Source: Flavobacteriaceae bacterium (GTDB lineage Bacteria > Bacteroidota > Bacteroidia > Flavobacteriales > Flavobacteriaceae). From it: a DNA stretch of 17,139 bases. Below the pieces are notes generated by a model that saw only the letters and a program-made list of their open reading frames with translations, searched no databases and was not told the DNA's origin. The translations under genes and the position numbers were made by a program. The number at the start of each line of letters is the position of its first letter. Position 1 is the stretch's first letter. The stretch covers positions 1 to 17,139 of the forward strand of contig JABAYZ010000240.1 of NCBI GenBank assembly GCA_018608735.1, in the 5' to 3' direction. Positions 1 to 7,483 of this stretch are shown piece by piece.

Positions 1-729
1 TTGAATTTGGTCTGCAAATAAACTACTTTTTTCTGGATATTTCAAACTTAAAATTCGGTAAGACTGTATCGCTTTGTCATAGTTTTTCTGTTCCACATAA
101 ATTCTTGCTAATGTTTCGGTCATTAAATCCTCTGTTTCAAAGGCAGAATCCTCTGCAATATTGATGAGTTTTGAGTGTTTATCAAGAGGCTTAAGTTTGG
201 GTTTGTTTGAAATAAAAGCATCTATGAGTGCAAATTTTTCATCACGACTTGAATCCTTTTTAGGTTCAGATGATGTGGTGCGGTCAATAGGTTTTTTCAG
301 TGTCAAACTGAGCCATTCAGAAAATGAATAGGTTTCGGCCCTATCAAACTCTAATGGTTTTCCAAGTTCTAGTTTTGATTCTGGATTTTTTTTCACGGAT
401 AACTGAGAAGAAATATCCTGAAAATCATCGACTTTGAGCGTTTTTATTTGATCAAAATTATGTTTGATATGTGTGGAAACCTCATTTTGCAAAAACACTT
501 CAGAGGTAATAAAATCAAATAACACACTTCGATCAGTAGTGTAAGCAGCTGTTGTTTTTAATTCTTGGTTATACTTAAAACTTCCGAGATCTTTTAAGCC
601 TTTCAGGTAGATGGCTCTAGCCGATTGAAAATAGGGAAACTCTTCAATAATGGAAGAGACATGTCTTACCTGATCTTTATTTAAGGTCGAGGGATAATGT
701 AACAGGTATGTAAAATCTGATGTATTCAT
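1..729 (-). CDS. TPR-domain protein, partial (3' end beyond window)
   Basis: This is an open minus-strand frame of 243 codons from an ATG at 729, still open at base 1, so the C-terminus lies outside the window. The protein begins MNTSDFTYLLHYPSTLNKDQ and has no signal peptide or membrane segment. The middle (about residues 95-190) is polar and low in complexity. The last 45 residues hold a tetratricopeptide-like helix pair (LARIYVEQKNYDKAIQSYRI) followed by a KYPEKSSLFADQIQ segment. Proteins of this layout usually end shortly after that segment, so probably few residues are missing. It starts 4 nt after the lptE stop codon and is presumably co-transcribed with lptE. The function is unknown; a scaffold role is all that the TPR suggests. 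That it is a real gene is well supported; the biochemical role is not. Confidence 0.85.
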   Translation of the reverse strand, partial: MNTSDFTYLLHYPSTLNKDQVRHVSSIIEEFPYFQSARAIYLKGLKDLGSFKYNQELKTTAAYTTDRSVLFDFITSEVFLQNEVSTHIKHNFDQIKTLKVDDFQDISSQLSVKKNPESKLELGKPLEFDRAETYSFSEWLSLTLKKPIDRTTSSEPKKDSSRDEKFALIDAFISNKPKLKPLDKHSKLINIAEDSAFETEDLMTETLARIYVEQKNYDKAIQSYRILSLKYPEKSSLFADQIQ

Positions 730-733
730 AAAG

Positions 734-1246
734 TTACCAATCCGCTAATGAGGCGTTAACAACGTCTTGAGTTATACGTTCAAAAATTTCTTCAATAGCA
801 GTTGTTTTTTGTCCTCCAACAAGTTGTGCACTCCCTTCGTAGTCATAAAAAAACGAGAAGCGTTTCTCAAACTCTGCGTCATCATCATTTTTATTCGTGA
901 AAATAACATTTACACTGATTGTGAGCCTGTTTTGTGCTGCGGTATTGCTAGAAGTAGCCGTTGTAGGAGAAATTCTGTATTCGACAATCTCACCTTCATA
1001 AACGATATCCCCATTCGATTTTACAAGGTCTAAGTTGGTTTGATTTAATATCAAGTCCTGAAGTGCTAGAGTAAAATCACGTTCAATTCCAGGCTCAATT
1101 AGCGCAGCACTGTTTTGAAAATAATTGACTTGAAAACTCTTTGTATCGGAACTCAAAGAAATCCCTGTAAAGGAGTAGGGACCACAGCCCAAAATAACCG
1201 CAAAAGCGCAGATAGCTAAACTGTATTTTAAAACGTTAAAGGTCAT
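734..1246 (-). CDS. lptE: LPS-assembly lipoprotein LptE
   Basis: A 170-residue predicted lipoprotein. The N-terminus has a basic/hydrophobic signal with a lipobox ending in C21 (ILGC), followed by the GPYSFTG segment typical of flavobacterial LptE. LptE plugs the LptD barrel at the outer membrane and helps insert lipopolysaccharide into the outer leaflet. The rest is soluble, with a small alpha/beta layout and a C-terminal helix (TAIEEIFERITQDVVNASLADW region), as in the LptE fold. The start codon overlaps the last 11 nt of the upstream sigma-54 activator gene, which suggests translational coupling, and a TPR-protein gene follows after 4 nt. No lptD is in the window. The assignment rests on the lipobox, length and the sequence pattern of the family; sequence conservation in this family is low. 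Confidence 0.85.
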   Translation of the reverse strand: MTFNVLKYSLAICAFAVILGCGPYSFTGISLSSDTKSFQVNYFQNSAALIEPGIERDFTLALQDLILNQTNLDLVKSNGDIVYEGEIVEYRISPTTATSSNTAAQNRLTISVNVIFTNKNDDDAEFEKRFSFFYDYEGSAQLVGGQKTTAIEEIFERITQDVVNASLADW

Positions 1247-2501
1247 ATTGTTTTATTTTTCGATATAGAGTACGCTCACTAATTCCCAATTCATTTGCTG
1301 CTAATTTACGCTTTCCTTTGTGACGCTCAAGGGATTTTTTAATAAGTTCCAATTCTATGTCGTGTAGAGATAGTGTTTCTTCTTCTTCCTCAACGGCATC
1401 AATATAGGTATATTTTTCCTCATTGTCTTTCACAATTTCAACAGCATTTTCATCTTGTCGCTTAGCAGGGAGGGATAAAAACTCGGTCTCTTTTGTAGAT
1501 TCTAACGCGTCGTCTTTGTCATAAATTTTTTGAATTAAACTTTCGTTATTTTTCTGAACATCGGTATGATTTTCATTCTTCATCAGCTCCATGGTTAGTT
1601 TTTTGAGATCGTTCAAATCACTTTTCATATCAAACAAAACCTTGTATAAAATTTCTCTTTCGGTACTAAAATCGCTTTGACTCTTGTCTTTGCCTTGTAC
1701 TGTTGGAAAATTACCGTCCATATTTGGTAAATATGTTTTTAACGTCAGCACATCAATCATTCTTGAAGATTCTAAAACAGAAATTTGCTCGGCAACATTC
1801 CTGAGCTGTCTAATATTGCCGCTCCATCTATAATTAACGAGTGCTTCTTTGGCATTATCATCGAGTCGAATAGTTGGCATTTTATATTTTAGCGCAAAAT
1901 CACTGGCAAATTTCCTGAACAATAAATGAATATCGTCTTTTCTATCTCGAAGTGAAGGCAATGAAATTTCAACCGTACTTAATCTGTAGTAAAGATCTTC
2001 CCTAAATTTTTCCTTTTCAATAGCCTCAAACATATTAACGTTTGTAGCGGCTACAATTCTAACATCTGTTTTTAAAACGCTGCTAGATCCTACTTTTATA
2101 AATTCGCCATTTTCCAACACCCGTAACAATCGAACTTGTGTTGTCAGTGGAAGCTCACCAACTTCATCTAAAAAAATGGTTCCTCCGTCGGCCACCTCAA
2201 AATAGCCTGAGCGCGTTTGAGTAGCACCAGTAAAGGCCCCTTTTTCATGTCCAAAAAGCTCACTATCAATTGTCCCTTCTGGAATGGCGCCACAGTTGAC
2301 CGCAATATATTTGCCGTGTTTGCGATGCGAAAGTTGATGAATAATTTTAGGAATACTTTCTTTTCCAACACCACTTTCTCCAGTAACTAGTACAGAAATA
2401 TCTGTGGGAGCAACCTGAACTGCTTTTTCTATAGCACGGTTTAAACCGGTATCATTTCCAATGATGCCAAACCGTTGTTTTATAGATTGAACTGTTTCCA
2501 T
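1236..2501 (-). CDS. Orphan sigma-54-dependent AAA+ transcription activator with Fis-type HTH
   Basis: A 421-residue bacterial enhancer-binding protein. The AAA+ domain starts almost at once (about residues 14-235): Walker A GESGVGKE (41-48), the sigma-54 contact loop GAFTGA (88-93), Walker B with D112-E113 in TIFLDE, and the sensor/arginine-finger stretch REDLYYRLS (167-175). Residues 380-419 form a Fis-type helix-turn-helix (LAANELGISERTLYRKIKQY). Such proteins hydrolyse ATP to open sigma-54 RNA polymerase complexes. It has no receiver, GAF or PAS domain at the N-terminus. Instead, a long charged linker (about 262-378), with a helical stretch and an EEEEE run, separates ATPase from DNA-binding domain. 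It lies 2 nt after miaB and overlaps lptE by 11 nt. Its target promoters and input signal cannot be read from this window. Confidence 0.93.
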   Translation of the reverse strand: METVQSIKQRFGIIGNDTGLNRAIEKAVQVAPTDISVLVTGESGVGKESIPKIIHQLSHRKHGKYIAVNCGAIPEGTIDSELFGHEKGAFTGATQTRSGYFEVADGGTIFLDEVGELPLTTQVRLLRVLENGEFIKVGSSSVLKTDVRIVAATNVNMFEAIEKEKFREDLYYRLSTVEISLPSLRDRKDDIHLLFRKFASDFALKYKMPTIRLDDNAKEALVNYRWSGNIRQLRNVAEQISVLESSRMIDVLTLKTYLPNMDGNFPTVQGKDKSQSDFSTEREILYKVLFDMKSDLNDLKKLTMELMKNENHTDVQKNNESLIQKIYDKDDALESTKETEFLSLPAKRQDENAVEIVKDNEEKYTYIDAVEEEEETLSLHDIELELIKKSLERHKGKRKLAANELGISERTLYRKIKQYDL

Positions 2502-2503
2502 AA

Positions 2504-3949
2504 TTAATTATTTTCAGACAAGCCAATGGCTTCTCCAATTAGAGTTGCACTTGTGCAACGGTTTATTTTAACGTGTACAAAGTCTCCGATATTATAATTT
2601 TCTTTAGGAAATACGACCACCGTATTTTGTGCGCTTCTTCCCGACCATTCTAAAGCCGATTTTTTAGACTCTTTTTCAACCAACACCTCTACCGTTTGGT
2701 TTAGGAATTGCTCCGTTCTGATAAGGCCATGCGCACGTTGTAGCGCAACAACTTCAGCCAGTCGTCTTTTTTTAGTGTCAAAAGGAACGTCATCTTCAAG
2801 TTTTCGTTCTGCCATCGTTCCTGGGCGTTCGGAGTAGGCGTACATATAGCCAAAACTGTACTTTACAATTTCCATTAATGAAAGCGTATCTTGATGATCG
2901 GCTTCAGTTTCGGTTGGAAATCCACAGATCATATCTTGAGAGATGGTACAGTCTGGAATAATGGTTTTAATGTTATTAATCAAGTCGATATATTCTTCCC
3001 GAGTATGTTGACGGTTCATTTCTTTTAAAATCCGATTGCTTCCACTTTGAACTGGAAGGTGAACATGGTTGCAGATATTCTGGTGTTTTGCCATTGTTCG
3101 AATCACATCCAAAGACATATCTTGAGGATTAGAGGTCGAAAAACGTAATCGCATTTTTGGATATGCTTTTGCACAGAGGTCCAAAAGTAGCGCAAAATCA
3201 ACAGCCGTTGCTTTTTGCATGTCAGTTGCTTTGCTGAAATCTTTTTTCAGTCCACCGCCATACCATAAATAGCTGTCCACATTTTGCCCTAACAGGGTCA
3301 CTTCCTTATAGCCTTTGTCCCATAGGGCCTTAATTTCTTCAATTATACTTTGCGGTTCTCTACTGCGTTCGCGCCCTCTTGTAAAAGGTACCACACAAAA
3401 GGTACACATATTGTCGCATCCTCTTGTAATGGATACAAAAGCAGTAACGCCATTCGAATTAAGTCTTACAGGAGAAATATCGCCATAAGTTTCATCCTTA
3501 GAAAGAATTACATTTACAGCACTTCGCCCTTCATTTACTTCCGAAATTAGGTTAGGAAGGTCTTTATAAGCATCGGGCCCCACAACAAGGTCCACGATTT
3601 TTTCTTCTTCCAGAAACTTGCTTTTTAGACGTTCTGCCATACAGCCTAAAACCCCTACTTTCATTTTTGGGTTGAGACGTTTAACGGCATTATATTTTTC
3701 GAGTCTTTTGCGGACTGTTTGCTCTGCTTTATCGCGAATAGAGCACGTATTAACTAATACAAGATCGGCTTCTTCCAAAACTTGGGTGGTATTATAGCCT
3801 TGTTTTGAAAGGATGGACGCTACAATTTCACTGTCACTAAAATTCATAGCGCAGCCATAACTTTCTATGAACAGCTTTTTAGTGTTTTCTAGTTTAGGGC
3901 TAATGGCTAATTTTGAGCCTTGAACCGTTTCATCAATTGTTTTCTCCAT
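2504..3949 (-). CDS. miaB: tRNA-2-methylthio-N6-dimethylallyladenosine synthase MiaB
   Basis: A radical-SAM methylthiotransferase that adds the 2-methylthio group to i6A37 of tRNAs reading UNN codons. With the ATG at 3949 it is 481 residues. The N-terminal UPF0004 domain has three cluster cysteines in YGCAMN (C33), NTCSIRDKAEQ (C69) and LGCMAER (C103). The radical-SAM motif is CxxxCxxC in RGCDNMCTFC (C178, C182, C185). The C-terminus is a TRAM RNA-binding domain (about the last 65 residues). The frame extends upstream to a TTG at 3988, but that codon is part of the predicted -10 promoter box, so it would not be in the mRNA. A second ATG at 3967 is possible; the one at 3949 gives the usual family N-terminus (MEKTIDE) and a leader of about 30 nt. 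First gene of the leftward operon. Confidence 0.95.
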   Translation of the reverse strand: MEKTIDETVQGSKLAISPKLENTKKLFIESYGCAMNFSDSEIVASILSKQGYNTTQVLEEADLVLVNTCSIRDKAEQTVRKRLEKYNAVKRLNPKMKVGVLGCMAERLKSKFLEEEKIVDLVVGPDAYKDLPNLISEVNEGRSAVNVILSKDETYGDISPVRLNSNGVTAFVSITRGCDNMCTFCVVPFTRGRERSREPQSIIEEIKALWDKGYKEVTLLGQNVDSYLWYGGGLKKDFSKATDMQKATAVDFALLLDLCAKAYPKMRLRFSTSNPQDMSLDVIRTMAKHQNICNHVHLPVQSGSNRILKEMNRQHTREEYIDLINNIKTIIPDCTISQDMICGFPTETEADHQDTLSLMEIVKYSFGYMYAYSERPGTMAERKLEDDVPFDTKKRRLAEVVALQRAHGLIRTEQFLNQTVEVLVEKESKKSALEWSGRSAQNTVVVFPKENYNIGDFVHVKINRCTSATLIGEAIGLSENN

Positions 3950-3985
3950 AACATTTTCAATATCCATTGAGGGACAATAAGCATG

Positions 3986-4018
3986 CAAAGATACACTATT
4001 TTTATTTTTTATGACAAA
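3986..4018 (-). promoter_or_regulatory. Promoter of the miaB-activator-lptE operon
   Basis: On the minus strand, a TATCTTTG box (3993 down to 3986) matches the Bacteroidota -10 consensus TAnnTTTG exactly. It is preceded, 21 nt away, by TTTG (4018 to 4015), the -33 element. Transcription would start near 3981, leaving a leader of roughly 30 nt before the miaB ATG at 3949. The -33 element overlaps a 15-bp dyad. Inferred from consensus only. Confidence 0.65.
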
Positions 4019-4025
4019 GTGTCAT
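4011..4025. repeat. 15-bp dyad in the divergent intergenic region (possible operator)
   Basis: ATGACA-AAG-TGTCAT is a perfect 6-bp inverted repeat around a 3-nt centre. It covers the -33 element of the miaB promoter and lies about 18 nt upstream of the -33 element of the divergent membrane-protein promoter. The position would suit a repressor site for the leftward operon or for both. There is no T-tract, so it is not a terminator. No regulator is identified, and a dyad this short can occur by chance. Confidence 0.4.
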
Positions 4026-4042
4026 GATTTTAGTATTTTATT

Positions 4043-4072
4043 TTGATTTCAACAAGCAATACGTTTAATTTG
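4043..4072 (+). promoter_or_regulatory. Possible promoter of the membrane-protein gene
   Basis: TTG (4043-4045), a 19-nt spacer, then TTAATTTG (4065-4072), which has 7 of 8 positions in common with the span of TAnnTTTG (second base T instead of A). A start near 4077 would give a leader of about 25 nt before the ATG at 4103. It is weaker than the divergent miaB promoter. Confidence 0.35.
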
Positions 4073-4102
4073 GCAATTAGTTGATCTCAAATATTTACAA
4101 TT

Positions 4103-4879
4103 ATGTATGCATTTCAAACGATTTTAAACAAAATTCAAGCTTCAGAACATATAGATTTTGGAACATTGTTCAATGAATCCGTTGAGGTTTTTAAAAAAGT
4201 CTGGATCCAAGGGTTGTTACTTCAGCTACTTTCTATTGTCATCATGCTGCCTTTTATTATTGCGTTCTATGTCCCCTATTTCAGTGTTATGCTAAATCAG
4301 GACACAAACGCATTGATGAATACCAATGCGTTAAATGAAGCTCTTTTTGAAGAGTATGGGCTTTATCTAATTTTGGTATATGTAGTTCTTATTTTTTTTA
4401 GTATCGCATCCTCAATTTTATATTTAGGGTTTTATAGAATAGTAAGAGAAAGGGATCTTGGAAATTCGACGGATGTTTCGGATTTCTTTTACTTTTTTAA
4501 AGGGTCAATTCTTGGCAAAGCGATCGTCCTTTTATTGGCGTACATGGGGATTGCGGTTTTAGCAGCTTTACTTTGTGTTTTCCCGTTGGTATATGCAATT
4601 ATCCCACTCATGTTTATGTTGCCGGTATTCGTATATAACTCGCATTTATCGACTTCAGAAATTATTAAAATAGCATTTGCACTCGGAAACAAAAAATGGG
4701 GTATTACTTTTCTAACAATGATGTTGAATATGATTTTGTTTTATGTAATTAGTATAGTCAGTTGTGGCTTAGGAACCATTGTTTTTAGTTGTTTTTTATA
4801 CCTCCCTCAGTATATAATTTATAAAAAAGTAATTGGATTTGAAATTCCTGAATCAACACCGCAATCGCTTGATTCATAA
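4103..4879 (+). CDS. Polytopic membrane protein of unknown function
   Basis: A 258-residue integral membrane protein. After an amphipathic N-terminus (FGTLFNESVEVFKKVWIQG) come hydrophobic segments at about residues 35-62, 86-110, 137-160, 162-179 and 199-232, so five or six transmembrane passes. There is no signal peptide or lipobox, and I see no catalytic motif. The general look, a short cytosolic lead-in with F/W residues, hydrophobic pairs and a second FxFFKGSxLGK motif before the third segment, resembles the loosely defined DUF975/YciC-like membrane family, but I do not assign it to that with confidence. Relatives in flavobacteria often carry unreliable enzyme names. It is a single-gene unit: divergent from miaB and closed by a strong terminator before topA. 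The context gives no functional hint. Confidence 0.85.
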   Translation: MYAFQTILNKIQASEHIDFGTLFNESVEVFKKVWIQGLLLQLLSIVIMLPFIIAFYVPYFSVMLNQDTNALMNTNALNEALFEEYGLYLILVYVVLIFFSIASSILYLGFYRIVRERDLGNSTDVSDFFYFFKGSILGKAIVLLLAYMGIAVLAALLCVFPLVYAIIPLMFMLPVFVYNSHLSTSEIIKIAFALGNKKWGITFLTMMLNMILFYVISIVSCGLGTIVFSCFLYLPQYIIYKKVIGFEIPESTPQSLDS

Positions 4880-4905
4880 GATTTAAATTCAAATAAATAC
4901 TAATC

Positions 4906-4936
4906 AAAAACGACTGCAATTTGCAGTCGTTTTTTT
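4906..4936 (+). terminator. Rho-independent terminator after the membrane-protein gene
   Basis: A perfect 13-bp stem: left arm AAAAACGACTGCA (4906-4918), loop ATT, right arm TGCAGTCGTTTTT (4922-4934), running into a T-tract. It lies 26 nt after the stop codon at 4879 and separates that gene from topA. The A-tract on the left arm could allow it to work in reverse too, but nothing converges on it. Confidence 0.9.
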
Positions 4937-4977
4937 ATTTGTCGAAGAAATAAAAGAAAGAAATAAAAAAAATCCTC

Positions 4978-4985
4978 TACATTTG
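4978..4985 (+). promoter_or_regulatory. -10 box of the topA promoter
   Basis: TACATTTG matches the Bacteroidota consensus TAnnTTTG exactly and lies just downstream of the terminator, as expected for a new transcription unit. Transcription would begin near 4990, about 16 nt before the topA ATG. No TTG is found at the usual -33 distance; that stretch is purine-rich (AAAGAAAGAAATAA). Confidence 0.5.
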
Positions 4986-5005
4986 TACCTCTCTAAAAAT
5001 AAGAT

Positions 5006-7480
5006 ATGGCTAAGAATTTAGTGATTGTTGAGTCACCTGCAAAGGCAAAAACTATAGAAAAATTTCTAGGAAAAGATTTTAAGGTTGAGTCCAGTTTTGG
5101 GCACATCGCGGATTTACCTTCCAAAGAATTAGGAGTAGATGTCGAAGGAAATTTCAAACCAAAATATGAAGTTTCTTCTGATAAAAAAACAGTAGTCAGC
5201 AAATTAAAAGCGGCGGCCAAAAAAGCAGAAATAGTCTGGTTGGCAAGTGATGAAGATAGAGAAGGAGAAGCTATTGCATGGCATCTAGCAGAAACCCTAA
5301 AACTAGATAAATCGAAGACCAAACGAATTGTCTTCCATGAAATTACTAAAACAGCAATAGAAAAAGCGGTTAAAAACCCACGAGGGATTGATTATAACTT
5401 AGTAGATGCCCAACAAGCTCGACGCGTATTAGACCGTATAGTAGGTTATGAATTATCGCCTGTTTTATGGCGAAAGGTTAAAGGCGGACTTTCAGCTGGT
5501 CGTGTACAATCGGTATCTGTTCGTTTAATTGTAGAACGCGAACGTGATATACAAAAATTTAACTCTGAAGCGACTTTCAGAATTGATGCAGAATTTACAA
5601 CGGCCAAGGGTCAAGTTTTTAAAGCCAAACTTCCAAAAGCATTTGACAGCGAAGCTGCTGCAAAAGCGTTTTTAGACAAAAACAAAGAGGCCTCTTTTTC
5701 AGTGTCAAGCCTTGAAAAAAAACCTGCAAAAAAATCACCAGCACCACCATTTACGACCTCTACACTACAACAAGAAGCGTCGAGAAAATTATATTTTTCG
5801 GTTAGTAAAACCATGAATATGGCCCAGCGACTCTATGAAGCGGGTCTAATAACATACATGAGAACGGATAGTGTAAACCTGTCTCAAGAAGCCCGTAATA
5901 CTGCAGCTCAAGAAATTTCGTCTTCTTTTGGCGATACGTATAGCAAACCTCGAAATTTTAAAGGCAAAGCAAAAGGGGCCCAGGAAGCACATGAGGCGAT
6001 TCGTCCAACCAATTTCTCAACCCATTCTGTTCATATTGAGCGCGATCAAGCGCGATTATATGATTTGATATGGAAACGTGCTATTGCATCTCAAATGAGT
6101 GATGCGCAATTGGAACGTACCAACGTAAAAATCAATACACCAAATCATAACGAAACATTTACCGCCAATGGTGAGGTGATTAAATTTGATGGATTTTTAA
6201 AAGTATACCTTGAAGGAACTGACGAAGAAAATTTAGAACAAGAAGGCATGTTGCCAGCAATGACTCTAAATGAAGCTTTAAATAATAATTATATCACAGC
6301 AACCGAACGTTTTTCGAGACCACCATACAGGTACACCGAAGCATCTTTGGTAAAAAAATTAGAAGAGTTAGGTATTGGAAGACCGTCAACCTATGCCCCT
6401 ACAATTTCTACGATTCAGAATAGAAAATATGTTGAAAAAGGAGCTGTAGATGGTGCAGAGCGTAGCTATGCTTTATGGACATTGTCTAATGGAGAATTGA
6501 CGGGAAAAAAATTAACTGAAAAATTTGGTTCCGATAAAGGAAAACTAGTACCTACAGATATCGGAATGATTGTTACTGACTTTTTAGTAAATCATTTTGA
6601 AGCTATATTGGATTATAATTTTACGGCCAAAGTAGAAGCAGATTTTGATTTAATTGCTAGCGGAAAAGAAGATTGGACTAAAATGATGAAATCATTTTAT
6701 AAAGATTTTCATCCTCAAGTTGAAAATGTCAGTCAAAATGCAGAGCGTGAATCTGGAGAGCGAATCTTAGGAAAAGATCCAAAATCGGGTCGTCAACTAA
6801 GTGTTCGTTTAGGTAAATTTGGGCCAATCGTTCAAATAGGAAAAGCAGATGAAGAAGAAAAGCAAATATTTGCAAGTGTGCCCCCAAATTTTCAATTGTC
6901 AGCGATCACATTTGACGAAGCCTTAGAATTATTTAAACTTCCAAAGGATTTAGGAGAATATAAAGGCGAAGACCTTATTGTAAATAATGGCCGTTTTGGG
7001 CCTTATATTAAATTTGGCGATAAATTTATATCCCTATCTAAAGGAATGGATCCAATGCGTGTTGAGATGGAAGATGCGATTGAACTTATAAAAGAAAAAG
7101 AAGCAGCGGATGCCCCTATATATGAATATGATGGCCTGCCAGTTCAAAAAGGTAAAGGGCGTTTTGGACCATTTATCAAATGGAATAATATGTTTATCAA
7201 TGTCAATAAAAAATACGACTGGGATAACCTTTCTGATACTGATATTGAAACCTTAATCAAGGATAAAATTCAAAAAGAAATAGACAAACTTATCCATGAT
7301 TGGGAAGAAGACGGAATTCGTGTTGAGAAAGCACGATGGGGTCGTCACAACATCATTCAAGGAAAAACTAAAATTGAACTTCCCAAAACCGTAGATGCTT
7401 CTAAGCTTACGCTAGAAGAAGTTAAAGGCATTATAGCCAAAAATGCACCTAAGAAAAAAACACGTGCTAAAAAGAAATAA
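5006..7480 (+). CDS. topA: DNA topoisomerase I (type IA)
   Basis: An 824-residue type IA topoisomerase, which relaxes negative supercoils through a covalent 5'-phosphotyrosine. The TOPRIM domain has E9 (VIVESPAKAKTIEKFLG) and the acidic D-x-D motif in SDEDREGEAIAWHLAE (81-96). The catalytic tyrosine is Y284 in ITYMRTDSV, and the central motifs (SAGRVQS, EAHEAIRPT, GIGRPSTYA) are intact. The C-terminus lacks the four-cysteine zinc ribbons of E. coli TopA. Instead there are repeated GRFGPYIKFG/GRFGPFIKW-type units (from about residue 600) and a lysine-rich end (KKKTRAKKK), the form usual in Bacteroidota. It starts a new unit after the terminator at 4906-4936. The arginase-like gene follows 3 nt after the stop codon, so the two are almost certainly co-transcribed. 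Confidence 0.97.
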   Translation: MAKNLVIVESPAKAKTIEKFLGKDFKVESSFGHIADLPSKELGVDVEGNFKPKYEVSSDKKTVVSKLKAAAKKAEIVWLASDEDREGEAIAWHLAETLKLDKSKTKRIVFHEITKTAIEKAVKNPRGIDYNLVDAQQARRVLDRIVGYELSPVLWRKVKGGLSAGRVQSVSVRLIVERERDIQKFNSEATFRIDAEFTTAKGQVFKAKLPKAFDSEAAAKAFLDKNKEASFSVSSLEKKPAKKSPAPPFTTSTLQQEASRKLYFSVSKTMNMAQRLYEAGLITYMRTDSVNLSQEARNTAAQEISSSFGDTYSKPRNFKGKAKGAQEAHEAIRPTNFSTHSVHIERDQARLYDLIWKRAIASQMSDAQLERTNVKINTPNHNETFTANGEVIKFDGFLKVYLEGTDEENLEQEGMLPAMTLNEALNNNYITATERFSRPPYRYTEASLVKKLEELGIGRPSTYAPTISTIQNRKYVEKGAVDGAERSYALWTLSNGELTGKKLTEKFGSDKGKLVPTDIGMIVTDFLVNHFEAILDYNFTAKVEADFDLIASGKEDWTKMMKSFYKDFHPQVENVSQNAERESGERILGKDPKSGRQLSVRLGKFGPIVQIGKADEEEKQIFASVPPNFQLSAITFDEALELFKLPKDLGEYKGEDLIVNNGRFGPYIKFGDKFISLSKGMDPMRVEMEDAIELIKEKEAADAPIYEYDGLPVQKGKGRFGPFIKWNNMFINVNKKYDWDNLSDTDIETLIKDKIQKEIDKLIHDWEEDGIRVEKARWGRHNIIQGKTKIELPKTVDASKLTLEEVKGIIAKNAPKKKTRAKKK

Positions 7481-7483
7481 CAG

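Noticed and set aside
767..1033. Plus-strand open frame opposite lptE
   Set aside because: Antisense to a lipoprotein gene with a clear lipobox; composition is not protein-like.
3350..3550. Plus-strand open frame opposite the miaB radical-SAM region
   Set aside because: The conserved cysteine motif is on the other strand; this is a shadow frame.
4071..4086. Sigma-54-like site TGGCAATTAGTTGAT before the membrane-protein gene
   Set aside because: The -24 half (TGGCA) fits, but the spacing is 1 nt short and the -12 GC is GA; sigma-54 promoters rarely tolerate either.
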